Shown here: positions 6,238 to 14,247 of the stretch, one piece after another
Position numbering within the stretch: the first letter of the stretch is position 1
How the letters are laid out: each line of letters opens with the position of its first letter
Assembly (NCBI GenBank): GCA_002491565.1
Contig: DKWE01000043.1
Coordinates: 30,441 to 50,622 of the forward strand
DNA: 20,182 nt
Direction of reading: 5' to 3'
Origin: Lachnospiraceae bacterium UBA7160
Lineage (GTDB): Bacteria; Bacillota; Clostridia; Lachnospirales; Lachnospiraceae
Made by a program: the position numbers and the translations under genes
Notes under the pieces: model-generated
Told to the model about the DNA's origin: nothing
The model's input: the letters and a program-made list of their open reading frames with translations, nothing else
Database searches by the model: none

Positions 6238-7713
6238 ATGCAGCGGATATACGATACGATACAGAATTATCACATGATAGAGCCTGGAATGCGGGTATTG
6301 GCAGGGGTGTCCGGCGGGGCAGATTCGGTCTGCCTGCTCTTGGCACTTGCCGAATACCGGCGCCTGATTGGGTTTGAATTGGTGGCGGTACATGTCGAGC
6401 ACGGCATCCGCGGGGAAGAAAGCCTGGCGGATGCCAGATACGTGGAGAAGCTCTGCAGGAGCTTCGGCGTAGAGCTTGTGGTCGAGCACCCGGATGTGGC
6501 AGGGTTGGCACAGGAACGGCATATGACTATGGAAGAGGCGGGACGCGCCGCGCGGTATGAAATCTTTGAGCGCATCCGGCTGGAGCGCGGCGCGGACCGG
6601 ATTGCTGTTGCGCACAATCAAAATGACCAGGCGGAGACGGTTCTCTGGAATCTGGTGCGCGGCAGCGGGATCGCCGGACTTGCCGGGATGAGTCCGGTGC
6701 GGAATCATCTGGTGCGCCCGCTGCTTTTCCTTAGCCGCGCGGAGATTGAGAAGATTCTCCGCAGCCGGGGAATTGGCTGGCAGACAGACCGGACGAACCT
6801 GGAGACCTGTTATACGCGAAACCGTATCCGGCTGCAGGTTTTGCCGCAGATGGAGCAGCAGCTGAATGCGCAGGCGGTCCGCCATCTCGCGGAAGCATCT
6901 GAACGGTTACGTGAAGTCTGTGAGTATCTGTCGGAGGAAACAGACCGTGCTGCTGCGCGGTGCATCCTGCCTGGCGTTTATCTCGATCTGCAGGAATTTT
7001 GCAGGGAGCAGCCGTTGATCCAGAAGGAGCTGCTGAAGCGCTGTGTATCGCTGGCGCACGGCGGAGCCGGTGGGCTTAAGGACCTGGGGCGTCTTCACCT
7101 GGAGGCACTGCTGTCTTTAGCCGGGATGCCGTGCGGAAAATCGCTGGACCTGCCGGGAAAACTGCAGGTAATACGGGAACGTCAGTTCCTGCATTTTATC
7201 GCGCAGGGAAAATCGGAGCGCTTTGGCAGTGCTGCACAAGCAGAAGTATCCGGTATGTCACATTGCACTGGTAAAGCAAGCTGTGCAGGCAGGAGCCCGG
7301 AGAAATCTGCGGCTCTGGAGATTCCGGTAGCTGTGGACAGTCCCTTCCGGGTGGGGGAATTTTCAGTCCGCGCGGAGCTTCTGGACAATTCCGCAGAAAT
7401 TCTGCAGGAAATTCATGAGGAAAAGAAGTATACGAAATTGCTTTCTTATGATACAATAAACTATCATGTCTGCTTCCGCACCCGAAGGACGGGGGATTAC
7501 CTCATCATAAATCAGGATGGCGGGCGGAAAAAACTAAAGGACTACCTGATCGACCAGAAAATACCGCGGCAGGAGCGTGACCGGCTCTGGCTGTTGGCGG
7601 ATGGATCACATATTTTGTGGATCGTTGGAGATCGGATCAGCGAGGCCGCGAAGGTAAAGCAGGATACAAAACAGATCCTGAAAATACAGCTGGAGGAGGA
7701 TGGTAACAAATGA
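6238..7713 (+). CDS. tilS: tRNA(Ile)-lysidine synthase
   Basis: A 491-residue protein. The N-terminal PP-loop ATPase motif SGGADS is at residues 25-30, followed by the family's HVEHGIRGEES and AHNQNDQAETVLWNLVRG segments. The C-terminal substrate-binding domain (TilS_C) is recognised by TRRTGDYL...GGRKKLKDYLID.KIP. The enzyme uses ATP and lysine to convert C34 of the CAU anticodon of tRNA-Ile to lysidine, so that it reads AUA codons, and is normally essential. AAGGAAGC sits about 8 bases before ATG 6238. The stop overlaps the hpt start (ATGA), as in B. subtilis where tilS and hprT are adjacent. The length is normal. Confidence 0.96.
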   Translation: MQRIYDTIQNYHMIEPGMRVLAGVSGGADSVCLLLALAEYRRLIGFELVAVHVEHGIRGEESLADARYVEKLCRSFGVELVVEHPDVAGLAQERHMTMEEAGRAARYEIFERIRLERGADRIAVAHNQNDQAETVLWNLVRGSGIAGLAGMSPVRNHLVRPLLFLSRAEIEKILRSRGIGWQTDRTNLETCYTRNRIRLQVLPQMEQQLNAQAVRHLAEASERLREVCEYLSEETDRAAARCILPGVYLDLQEFCREQPLIQKELLKRCVSLAHGGAGGLKDLGRLHLEALLSLAGMPCGKSLDLPGKLQVIRERQFLHFIAQGKSERFGSAAQAEVSGMSHCTGKASCAGRSPEKSAALEIPVAVDSPFRVGEFSVRAELLDNSAEILQEIHEEKKYTKLLSYDTINYHVCFRTRRTGDYLIINQDGGRKKLKDYLIDQKIPRQERDRLWLLADGSHILWIVGDRISEAAKVKQDTKQILKIQLEEDGNK

Positions 7714-8234
7714 AAGAACGAGTCAGAATTTTACTGCCGGAGGAAAAGGTCAACGCGCGGATTGCGGAGATCGCGCAGCAGATCAGCAAGGACTACGAAG
7801 GTCAGGAAGTGCATCTGGTCAGTGTGCTGAAGGGCAGTGTATTTTTTATGTGTGAGCTGGCAAAGCGCATCACAGTTCCTGTGACGATGGACTTTATGTC
7901 GGTCAGCAGCTATGGAAATGACACGAAGTCGAGCGGGGTTGTGCGGATTGTCAAGGATCTTGACGAGCCGCTGGAAGGGAAGAATGTGCTGGTGGTCGAG
8001 GATATCATTGATTCCGGGCGGACCCTGAGCTATCTGCTGGAGATTCTTGGCAAGCGCGGACCGAAATCTCTGCGGCTGTGCACGCTGCTCGACAAGCCGG
8101 AGCGCCGTGTGACGCAGGTAGCGGTAGATTATACCTGCTTCAATATCCCGGATGAGTTCGTCGTGGGCTACGGCCTCGATTATGCCCAGAAGTACCGGAA
8201 CCTGCCGTTTATCGGGATTGTAGAATTCGAATAA
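7710..8234 (+). CDS. hpt: Hypoxanthine phosphoribosyltransferase
   Basis: A 174-residue purine salvage enzyme that makes IMP or GMP from hypoxanthine or guanine and PRPP. The PRPP loop is VVEDIIDSGRTL with E97, D98 and the following DSGRT; the flexible loop SSYGNDTKSSG is at 66-76. The C-terminal segment DEFVVGYGLDYAQKYRNLPFIG is typical of the family. The ATG overlaps the tilS stop by 4 bases, with GGAGGAGG at 7692-7699. It is followed 29 bases later by ftsH. In B. subtilis HprT also pairs with TilS in controlling ftsH expression; whether that holds here is unknown. Confidence 0.97.
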   Translation: MKERVRILLPEEKVNARIAEIAQQISKDYEGQEVHLVSVLKGSVFFMCELAKRITVPVTMDFMSVSSYGNDTKSSGVVRIVKDLDEPLEGKNVLVVEDIIDSGRTLSYLLEILGKRGPKSLRLCTLLDKPERRVTQVAVDYTCFNIPDEFVVGYGLDYAQKYRNLPFIGIVEFE

Positions 8235-8263
8235 AGCGTTGCTGTGAATGGAGGATTTTCATT

Positions 8264-10090
8264 TTGAATAAGAATGCAAGGGGCCTGAGCTTTTATATTA
8301 TCATTGCCCTGTTGATTTTGCTGCTGTTTGCGACCTTCCGGGGCGGGCTGCAGGCGAGCCAGAGCTGGAATTGGGAACAATTTCAGAAAGCGGCAGAGGA
8401 AGGCGAGGTAGTCAGCGTCGAGATCACGCAGAATCAGGAGGTGCCGACCGGCAGCCTGGAGGCAGTGCTGAAGAATGGAGATGTGCGCTACATCAACGTG
8501 ACAGACGTGAAAGACGCCGAATCAATGATCCGGCTGTACAGTGAGACGACGGGCAGCGGGATTACCGTAGAAGTCAAGGATGTCTCGCATGACAGCATAT
8601 GGCTGTCGCTGCTGCCGACCCTGATGTTCGGGATCATATTGATTTTTATTTTTACGATGATGAACCGGCAGGCGGGCGGCGGCAACAACCGGATGATGAA
8701 TTTTGGCAAGAGCCGTGCGCGGATGATTACACCGGACGCAAAGCGCGTCACCTTTCAGGATGTAGCCGGGCTGCAGGAGGAAAAGGAAGACCTGGAGGAG
8801 ATCGTGGATTTCCTGAAGGAGCCGTCCAAATTTATCCAGGTGGGCGCGCGGATTCCGAAAGGCGTCATTTTGGTTGGCCCTCCGGGCACTGGCAAAACGC
8901 TGCTTGCAAAAGCGATTGCAGGAGAAGCGGGGGTACCGTTTTTCAGCATTTCCGGCTCGGATTTTGTGGAAATGTTCGTCGGCGTCGGGGCGTCGCGGGT
9001 CCGCGATCTGTTCGAGGAGGCGAAGAGGCACCAGCCGTGTATTGTATTTATCGATGAAATTGATGCGGTAGCGCGCAGACGAGGCACTGGCCTTGGGGGC
9101 GGGCATGATGAGCGCGAACAGACACTGAACCAGCTTCTGGTTGAGATGGACGGTTTCGGTGTCAATGAGGGTATCATCGTGATGGCGGCGACGAACCGCG
9201 TGGACATTCTCGATCCCGCGATCCTGCGCCCGGGCCGCTTTGACCGTCAGGTTGCGGTGGGCAGACCGGATGTGAAGGGGCGCGAGGAGATTCTGCAGGT
9301 CCATTCCAAGGGAAAACCGCTTGCGGATGATGTCAGTCTCCATGAGGTCGCAAGGACAACGGCGGGCTTCACCGGCGCGGATCTGGAAAATCTGATGAAT
9401 GAAGCGGCGATTCTCGCTGCGAAGGAGAAACGGGTCTACATTAAGCAGGAGGATATCAACCGCGCGTTTATCCGGGTCGGGATCGGCGCAGAGAAAAAGA
9501 GCCGTGTGATCTCAGAGAAGGAGAAACGCATCACTGCGTACCACGAGACCGGGCACGCGATTCTGTTTCATCTGCTGCCGGATGTCGGACCGGTCCACAC
9601 GATCTCTATCATTCCGACCGGGCGCGGAGCGGCCGGATACACGATGCCGCTGCCGGAGCAGGATGAAATGTTCAATTCCAAGGGCAGGATGTTGCAGGAG
9701 ATCGTCGTAAGTCTCGGCGGACGTGTGGCGGAAGAGCTGGTGATCGGGGATGTCACAACCGGCGCCTCGCAGGATATCAAGCAGGCGACCGCGATCGCAC
9801 GTGCGATGGTGACGCGGTATGGAATGTCGGAGAAGATCGGTCCGATCAACTATGAAAATGAAGATAATGAAGTCTTCATCGGCAGGGATCTGGCGCACAC
9901 ACGCGCGTACGGAGAGGATATCGCTTCCGCAATAGACAGTGAGGTGAAGCGGATCATCGACGAGGCACACCGGCAGGCGCGGGAGATGGTCGCTGCGCAT
10001 GAGGCTGTACTGCATGCCTGCGCGAAGCTGCTGATTGAAAAGGAGAAGATTGGCCGGGAGGAATTTGAGGCATTGTTTGAGGCAAATTGA
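8264..10090 (+). CDS. ftsH: ATP-dependent zinc metalloprotease FtsH
   Basis: A 608-residue membrane-anchored AAA+ protease. Membrane segments lie at about residues 8-26 and 109-127, flanking a small extracytoplasmic domain. Walker A GPPGTGKT is at 205-212, followed by Walker B VFIDEID, the second region of homology with NRVDILDPAILRPGRFDR, and the zinc site HETGH at 427-431. The hexamer degrades membrane and regulatory proteins. The start is TTG 8264, with GGAGGA at 8250-8255 and no in-frame ATG near it. A non-ATG start may limit synthesis. The C-terminal tail is short and ends soon after the peptidase domain. Confidence 0.97.
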   Translation: MNKNARGLSFYIIIALLILLLFATFRGGLQASQSWNWEQFQKAAEEGEVVSVEITQNQEVPTGSLEAVLKNGDVRYINVTDVKDAESMIRLYSETTGSGITVEVKDVSHDSIWLSLLPTLMFGIILIFIFTMMNRQAGGGNNRMMNFGKSRARMITPDAKRVTFQDVAGLQEEKEDLEEIVDFLKEPSKFIQVGARIPKGVILVGPPGTGKTLLAKAIAGEAGVPFFSISGSDFVEMFVGVGASRVRDLFEEAKRHQPCIVFIDEIDAVARRRGTGLGGGHDEREQTLNQLLVEMDGFGVNEGIIVMAATNRVDILDPAILRPGRFDRQVAVGRPDVKGREEILQVHSKGKPLADDVSLHEVARTTAGFTGADLENLMNEAAILAAKEKRVYIKQEDINRAFIRVGIGAEKKSRVISEKEKRITAYHETGHAILFHLLPDVGPVHTISIIPTGRGAAGYTMPLPEQDEMFNSKGRMLQEIVVSLGGRVAEELVIGDVTTGASQDIKQATAIARAMVTRYGMSEKIGPINYENEDNEVFIGRDLAHTRAYGEDIASAIDSEVKRIIDEAHRQAREMVAAHEAVLHACAKLLIEKEKIGREEFEALFEAN

Positions 10091-10267
10091 AAAAGTGGGC
10101 ATAAATCGTGTTCGCAGCTGTTTGCACCCAGGAAAAGCATAGGTTCTCGTGGCAGATTCTGTAGGATTTGCCATGGGGATGGAAAAAGCAACTGCGAAAG
10201 CGTATAAATATGCATAAAAATTGCTGGTAAATTTTGTGAACTTTATGCACACTTTTCGGAAAAGAAA
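10091..10267. other. ftsH downstream spacer with inverted repeats
   Basis: No gene is seen. A TGGCAGAT / ATTTGCCA hairpin (10150-10173, one G-U) lies in the first part but lacks a T tract. A perfect 8-bp inverted repeat, TGCATAAA (10211-10218) with TTTATGCA (10242-10249), ends about 20 bases before the extended -10 element at 10268 and could be an operator for it. The area is A/T-rich compared with the genes. Confidence 0.5.
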
Positions 10268-10276
10268 TGCTATAAT
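10268..10276 (+). promoter_or_regulatory. Extended -10 promoter of the candidate sRNA
   Basis: TGCTATAAT is a perfect extended -10 element (TGN plus TATAAT). No good -35 is seen, which is common for extended -10 promoters. Transcription would start near 10283. The next downstream gene starts 400 bases away and beyond a terminator, so this promoter seems to serve only the short transcript. Confidence 0.7.
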
Positions 10277-10282
10277 ACTAAT

Positions 10283-10376
10283 CGTAAAACCCCCCAATAC
10301 ATTATATAGTTTTTGCTACACCCCATTAGAAGAATACCTTCTCCAAAAAGAGCAGTCATTGCGGCTGCTCTTTTTC
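10283..10376 (+). ncRNA. Candidate ~90-nt small RNA with C-rich loops
   Basis: The unit is bounded by the extended -10 promoter and an intrinsic terminator and contains no credible reading frame. It carries six Cs in a row at 10290-10295 and CACCCC at 10319-10324, both in stretches predicted to be unpaired. A small AGAAG/CTTCT hairpin (10328-10342) and the terminator hairpin follow. Unpaired C-runs that can pair with GGAGG ribosome sites are typical of Gram-positive trans-acting sRNAs such as FsrA and RoxS; that function is an inference here. It could also be a leader transcript ending before the GH13 gene. I do not recognise it as SRP RNA, 6S RNA or another named family. Confidence 0.55.
10345..10376 (+). 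terminator. Intrinsic terminator of the candidate sRNA
   Basis: AAAAAGAGCAG (10345-10355) pairs perfectly with CTGCTCTTTTT (10365-10375) around a 9-base loop. The symmetry means it could also terminate transcription from the other strand. It would also stop any readthrough from ftsH. Confidence 0.85.
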
Positions 10377-10379
10377 GGT

Positions 10380-10389
10380 GTTACAGTTC
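10380..10389 (+). repeat. Copy 2 of the shared spacer word GTTACAGTTC
   Basis: GTTACAGTTC follows the sRNA terminator directly, here continuing as TGGCAGC. See the other copies at 6128-6137 (reverse) and 20160-20169. Confidence 0.5.
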
Positions 10390-10676
10390 TGGCAGCTCTT
10401 TTCTCAAAATGGCCGCTAAGCCCCCTTGTCTGATGCGGTGACTGGCACTACCATACACCCTCTTTTACAGCTGATCCGGCCTTCCGGGACTTAAGTGCTT
10501 GTAAAGACTCACTTTCCGTGCTTGCAGTCCGCTGAATATACTTCTTTGAACAGTGGATGGCTGAGCTGCGGCGAAAGAACTAAGAAACGCTGAACAGGTG
10601 GTTGTGCAAACGAGGAAATTAGTATAAAATGGTACAGGAATGCTACACTTATGAATTTGTGCAGGAGGCTTGAACG
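10390..10676. other. Gene-free spacer before the GH13 gene
   Basis: No convincing reading frame or RNA gene is seen. There is a C-run (AAGCCCCCTT near 10420), a small CCGG-CCTT-CCGG hairpin near 10475-10487, and the candidate GH13 promoter at 10602-10630. Together with 10091-10389 it forms the 586-base gap between ftsH and the GH13 gene, the longest in the window. Confidence 0.5.
10602..10630 (+). promoter_or_regulatory. Possible promoter of the GH13 gene
   Basis: TTGTGC (10602-10607) and TAAAAT (10625-10630) have a 17-base spacer, 47 bases before the ATG. The -35 matches only TTG. It is the best candidate after the upstream terminator. I see no CcpA (cre) box that I would defend. Confidence 0.4.
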
Positions 10677-12971
10677 ATGGATCAGAAGTTTCAGGCAATG
10701 ATGGAAACAATGAAATACATTATCTGGATGAGACCTGTATTCCGGATGGATGCCTTGTTCAGTGACGAGACAGAAAATTATGTGACGCCCATGGAGCCGA
10801 AGCCGGGCGACGTAGTGCGGATACGGTTCCGGACAGCGCGGGACAATGTAGACTGTGTATATTTTATCAGCGGAGCAGTGAAAAAGCAGATGCAGCTGGA
10901 ATGTACGGAGGGACGTTTTGATTATTATGTGACGGAAGTAGAGGCTGGGGAGAAACCGATCTACTATTATTTTGAGATACAGGCAGGTCGTTCCCGCTGC
11001 TTCTACAACAAGCTCGGCGTATCGCGTGATTTACAGAAGAGCCACTCATTTTGTGTTGTGCCCGGGTTCTCTACCCCTGCGTGGGCAAAGGGAGCGGTGG
11101 TATATCAGATTTTTACAGACCGTTTCTATAATGGAGATCCGGAGAATGATGTGCGGGACCGGGAATATATTTATATCGGAGAGAGTACTTCCAAGGTGAA
11201 GGACTGGAATCAGCTGCCTGCCCCGACGATGAGTATCCGTGAATTTTACGGCGGGGACCTGCAGGGGGTGTTGGATAAGCTGGATTACCTGCAGGAGCTT
11301 GGCGTGGAGGTGATTTACTTTAATCCATTATTTGTCTCCCCGTCGAATCATAAATATGATATCCAGGATTATGATTTTGTCGACCCTCATTATGGAAAGA
11401 TTGTCCGGGATGAGGGAAGCCTGCTGGAAGGCTGGGAACGGGAGAATAAGTATGCGTCCCGTTACATTTGCCGTGTGACAGATCCGGAGAATCTCGCAGC
11501 GAGCAATAAGCTGTTCATTCAGCTGGTGGAGGAGATGCACAAACGCGGGATGCGGGTCATTCTGGACGGCGTGTTTAATCACTGCGGCTCCTTTAACAAG
11601 TGGATGGACCGGGAACAGATCTACGAGCATCAGCCGGGCTACGCGCCCGGGGCTTATATCTCGGCGGACAGCCCGTACCGTTCTTTTTTCAAGTTCCATA
11701 ATGAGCATGAGTGGCCGTACAATTCGTTTTACGACGGCTGGTGGGATCATGAAACTCTGCCAAAGCTGAATTACGAGGACTCTCCAAAGCTGGAGGAGTA
11801 TATTCTGAAGATTGCCGCAAAATGGGTTTCCCCTCCGTATAATGTCGATGGCTGGCGGCTCGATGTCGCAGCGGATCTTGGGTTTAGCCAGGAGTACAAC
11901 CACGCGTTCTGGCGCAAATTCCGCAAGACGGTCAAGGAGGCGAACCCGGATGCATTGATTCTGGCGGAGCATTACGGGGATGCTGCGAGCTGGCTTAGGG
12001 GAGACCAGTGGGATACGGTGATGAATTATGACGCGTTCATGGAACCCCTGACGTGGTTTTTCACCGGGATGGAGAAACACAGCGATGATTTCCGGCAGGA
12101 AATGTTTGGAAACGCGGACGTCTTTTTTGGCGCGATGCGGTATCACATGGCGGCGTTTACGGCTCCGTCGCTGCAGACCGCGATGAATGAGCTGTCGAAC
12201 CATGACCATTCGCGTTTTCTGACACGGACGAATCACAAGGTCGGGCGTGTGGACCGTCTTGGCAGCGCGGCGGCGAGTCAGGACGTGCGTCCGGAGGTGA
12301 TGCGGGAGGCGGTTGTCATGCAGATGACCTGGCCGGGAGCTCCGACCCTTTACTATGGAGATGAGGCGGGGGTCTGCGGTTTCACGGATCCGGATAACCG
12401 CCGCACGTACCCCTGGGGGCGTGAGGATCTGCTGATGCTGGCCTTTCACCGCGCGGCGATCCGCATGCACAAAAAGTACCGGGTGCTGCGGCATGGCTCC
12501 CTGAAGTTTTTACACGGAGCGTATCACTGCCTTGCTTACGGGCGCTTTGACCGGGGCGAGCAGATGATTGTGATGTTCAATAACAGTGACCGGGAATATA
12601 CCATGCAGATTCCGGCGTGGACGGTCGGCGTGCCGATGCAGCAGGAGATGGAATGCGTATTTGCCACTAGCAGGGATGGTTTCTGGGAGGCGCCGGAGGA
12701 ACTGCGGGAGAATCGGCCGGAAGCAGCAGGCGTGCAGGAGGCTGTGGAGAACCAGCCGGAAGCAGCGGGCGTGCAGGAGGTTGCGGAGAATCGGCCGGAA
12801 GCAGCAGGCGTGCAGGAGATTGCAGAACATACACAGGCAGCTGCAGAGGATGAAACTATCGAAGCCGGCACAGTGCGGTTCGCGCGGCGGTACCAGGTGG
12901 ATGCCGGACGGCTTGTGATCACGCTTCCAGGGGCATCAGCAGTGGTACTGCTGTCACAGGTGGAGAGCTGA
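10677..12971 (+). CDS. GH13 alpha-glucan hydrolase (neopullulanase/maltogenic amylase type)
   Basis: A 764-residue enzyme with no signal peptide, so probably cytoplasmic. An N-terminal beta domain (about 1-130) precedes the (beta/alpha)8 barrel. Conserved regions are present: DGVFNH (D297-H302), GWRLDVA with nucleophile D396, AEHYGD with acid/base E431, and SNHDHSR with D510; LPKLNYE resembles the MPKLN motif of the GH13_20 subfamily (cyclomaltodextrinase, neopullulanase, maltogenic amylase). It likely cuts imported maltodextrins or cyclodextrins; the exact linkage preference cannot be read. The C-terminal beta domain is interrupted by three 13-residue repeats at 678-716. AGGAGG (10663-10668) supports ATG 10677. 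Neighbours are unrelated: ftsH before and ddl 35 bases after. Confidence 0.9.
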   Translation: MDQKFQAMMETMKYIIWMRPVFRMDALFSDETENYVTPMEPKPGDVVRIRFRTARDNVDCVYFISGAVKKQMQLECTEGRFDYYVTEVEAGEKPIYYYFEIQAGRSRCFYNKLGVSRDLQKSHSFCVVPGFSTPAWAKGAVVYQIFTDRFYNGDPENDVRDREYIYIGESTSKVKDWNQLPAPTMSIREFYGGDLQGVLDKLDYLQELGVEVIYFNPLFVSPSNHKYDIQDYDFVDPHYGKIVRDEGSLLEGWERENKYASRYICRVTDPENLAASNKLFIQLVEEMHKRGMRVILDGVFNHCGSFNKWMDREQIYEHQPGYAPGAYISADSPYRSFFKFHNEHEWPYNSFYDGWWDHETLPKLNYEDSPKLEEYILKIAAKWVSPPYNVDGWRLDVAADLGFSQEYNHAFWRKFRKTVKEANPDALILAEHYGDAASWLRGDQWDTVMNYDAFMEPLTWFFTGMEKHSDDFRQEMFGNADVFFGAMRYHMAAFTAPSLQTAMNELSNHDHSRFLTRTNHKVGRVDRLGSAAASQDVRPEVMREAVVMQMTWPGAPTLYYGDEAGVCGFTDPDNRRTYPWGREDLLMLAFHRAAIRMHKKYRVLRHGSLKFLHGAYHCLAYGRFDRGEQMIVMFNNSDREYTMQIPAWTVGVPMQQEMECVFATSRDGFWEAPEELRENRPEAAGVQEAVENQPEAAGVQEVAENRPEAAGVQEIAEHTQAAAEDETIEAGTVRFARRYQVDAGRLVITLPGASAVVLLSQVES
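12708..12824 (+). repeat. Three 39-bp tandem repeats in the GH13 gene
   Basis: Units at 12708-12746, 12747-12785 and 12786-12824 encode ENRPEAAGVQEAV, ENQPEAAGVQEVA and ENRPEAAGVQEIA. The first and third are the most alike. They form a Glu/Ala/Pro-rich linker-like insert in the C-terminal domain, followed by an acidic stretch (HTQAAAEDETIEAG) before the domain resumes at VRFARRYQVDAG. The unit is a multiple of three, so changes in copy number keep the frame. Confidence 0.95.
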
Positions 12972-13006
12972 CACGGGAGTATGCGTGTTTGAATAGGAGG
13001 AGTATT

Positions 13007-14053
13007 ATGAAGATTGTAGTACTGGCAGGGGGAATCAGTACGGAGCGTGAGGTGTCTATCGTATCCGGAACAGGGATCTGTAAGGCGCTCCGGGAACGAG
13101 GACATCAGGCAATCCTGGTGGACGTCTATATGGGAATCGAAAGTGCCGGGGACGGAGAGATGGATGCGGACGCCGCGTTTGGTGATCATTATGATGTAGA
13201 TGCGGCGGCGGCCTATATCCGCTCGACGGATGCACGGATTGAAGAAGTGAAAGCATCCGGGCGGGAGTATTTCGGGCCGAATGTGCTCGCGCTCTGCCGT
13301 GCGGCGGATGTGGTATTTCTGGGACTTCACGGAGCGGACGGGGAAGGCGGCCGGGTGCAGGCGGCCCTTGATCTGCTGCGGATCCCGTATACGGGCGCAG
13401 GGCATCTCGGCAGCGCGATGGCGATGGATAAGGGGTTGTCCCGCCAGATTTTCCGGGAGTGCGGCGTGCCGACAGCGGCAGGCTTTGCGCTGAAGAAACA
13501 GGAGGAGCGAAAGTGTGCGTCCGATAACGGCATTGGCCTTCCCTGTATTGTCAAGCCTTGCTGCGGAGGCTCGAGCGTCGGTGTGACGATCGCGCGGACC
13601 GAGGAGGAATATGAGGCGGCGCTCGCGACCGCATTTGGGTACGAGGAGGAGGTCATCGTAGAGCAGTACATCGAGGGGCGGGAATTTTCCGTGGGCGTGA
13701 TTGCAGGTAAGCCTTACCCGGTGATCGAGATCGCTCCGGTGGAAGGCTTCTATGACTATAGGAATAAGTATACGGCTGGCGCGACCGTTGAGACGTGTCC
13801 GGCGCTGATTTCTCCGGAAAAAACTGCCGGGATGCAGCAGTATGCTCTGCGCGCATACCATGCGCTGCGGCTGTCCGGCTATGCGCGGATGGATTTCATG
13901 ATGGATGAAAACGAAAATTTGTACTGCCTGGAAGCGAATACGCTCCCGGGCATGACGCCGACCAGTCTGCTGCCGCAGGAGGCAGCGGTTGTCGGACTTT
14001 CATATGGAGAGCTGTGTGAGCTGCTGATTCAGGTATCACTGAAGGAGCACTGA
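13007..14053 (+). CDS. ddl: D-alanine--D-alanine ligase
   Basis: A 348-residue ATP-grasp ligase that joins two D-Ala for peptidoglycan. It begins MKIVVLAGGISTEREVS, the family's N-terminal motif. LGLHGADGEGG, the glycine-rich loop PCCGGSSVGV, EQYIEGREFSVGV and the Mg-binding LEANTLPGMTP (E309, N311) follow in order. The frame extends upstream to a TTG at 12989, but ATG 13007 has AGGAGG (12995-13000) 6 bases ahead and starts right at the conserved motif. It lies 35 bases after the GH13 gene, perhaps co-transcribed, and feeds its product to MurF encoded next. A stretch around residues 50-90, rich in Asp and Ala, is more divergent than the rest. Confidence 0.95.
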   Translation: MKIVVLAGGISTEREVSIVSGTGICKALRERGHQAILVDVYMGIESAGDGEMDADAAFGDHYDVDAAAAYIRSTDARIEEVKASGREYFGPNVLALCRAADVVFLGLHGADGEGGRVQAALDLLRIPYTGAGHLGSAMAMDKGLSRQIFRECGVPTAAGFALKKQEERKCASDNGIGLPCIVKPCCGGSSVGVTIARTEEEYEAALATAFGYEEEVIVEQYIEGREFSVGVIAGKPYPVIEIAPVEGFYDYRNKYTAGATVETCPALISPEKTAGMQQYALRAYHALRLSGYARMDFMMDENENLYCLEANTLPGMTPTSLLPQEAAVVGLSYGELCELLIQVSLKEH

Positions 14054-14090
14054 CGCAGGGTTTCTAAAATGATAAGTCTGCATTTCATGT

Positions 14091-14148
14091 CAGAACCGGC
14101 TTATACTCTGCCTGTTTTTGTTCAGACAGAACTTCCGGGCCGGTTTTG
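14091..14148 (+). other. Long-loop hairpin between ddl and murF
   Basis: CAGAACCGGC (14091-14100) can pair with GCCGGTTTTG (14139-14148) with one G-U, enclosing 38 bases with a small TCTG/CAGA inner stem. The T-run is within the stem, so it is not a clean terminator. It may be a partial terminator or processing site in the 194-base spacer; nothing else was seen there. Confidence 0.35.
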
Positions 14149-14247
14149 CATTGGCTCGTGCTTGGCTTCATTGGCGGTGTCACTGCATCAGCTCATCTGG
14201 CAGTCCGGCAGTTTCACGGCAATGAGCAGGAGGAAAGGAACAGGAAT

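Noticed and set aside
6120..6377. 85-codon + frame before and overlapping tilS
   Set aside because: It overlaps the conserved N-terminus of tilS in another frame and lacks any family resemblance.
10091..10676. A second protein gene or a tRNA in the long ftsH-GH13 spacer
   Set aside because: Frames here are short, lack ribosome sites and have no family likeness, and no tRNA cloverleaf or TTCRA arm was seen; only the small RNA candidate survives.
12536..13861. - strand frame running across the GH13 and ddl genes
   Set aside because: It spans two confidently identified + strand genes and contains antisense copies of the tandem repeats; there is no sign of a ribosome site or domain.
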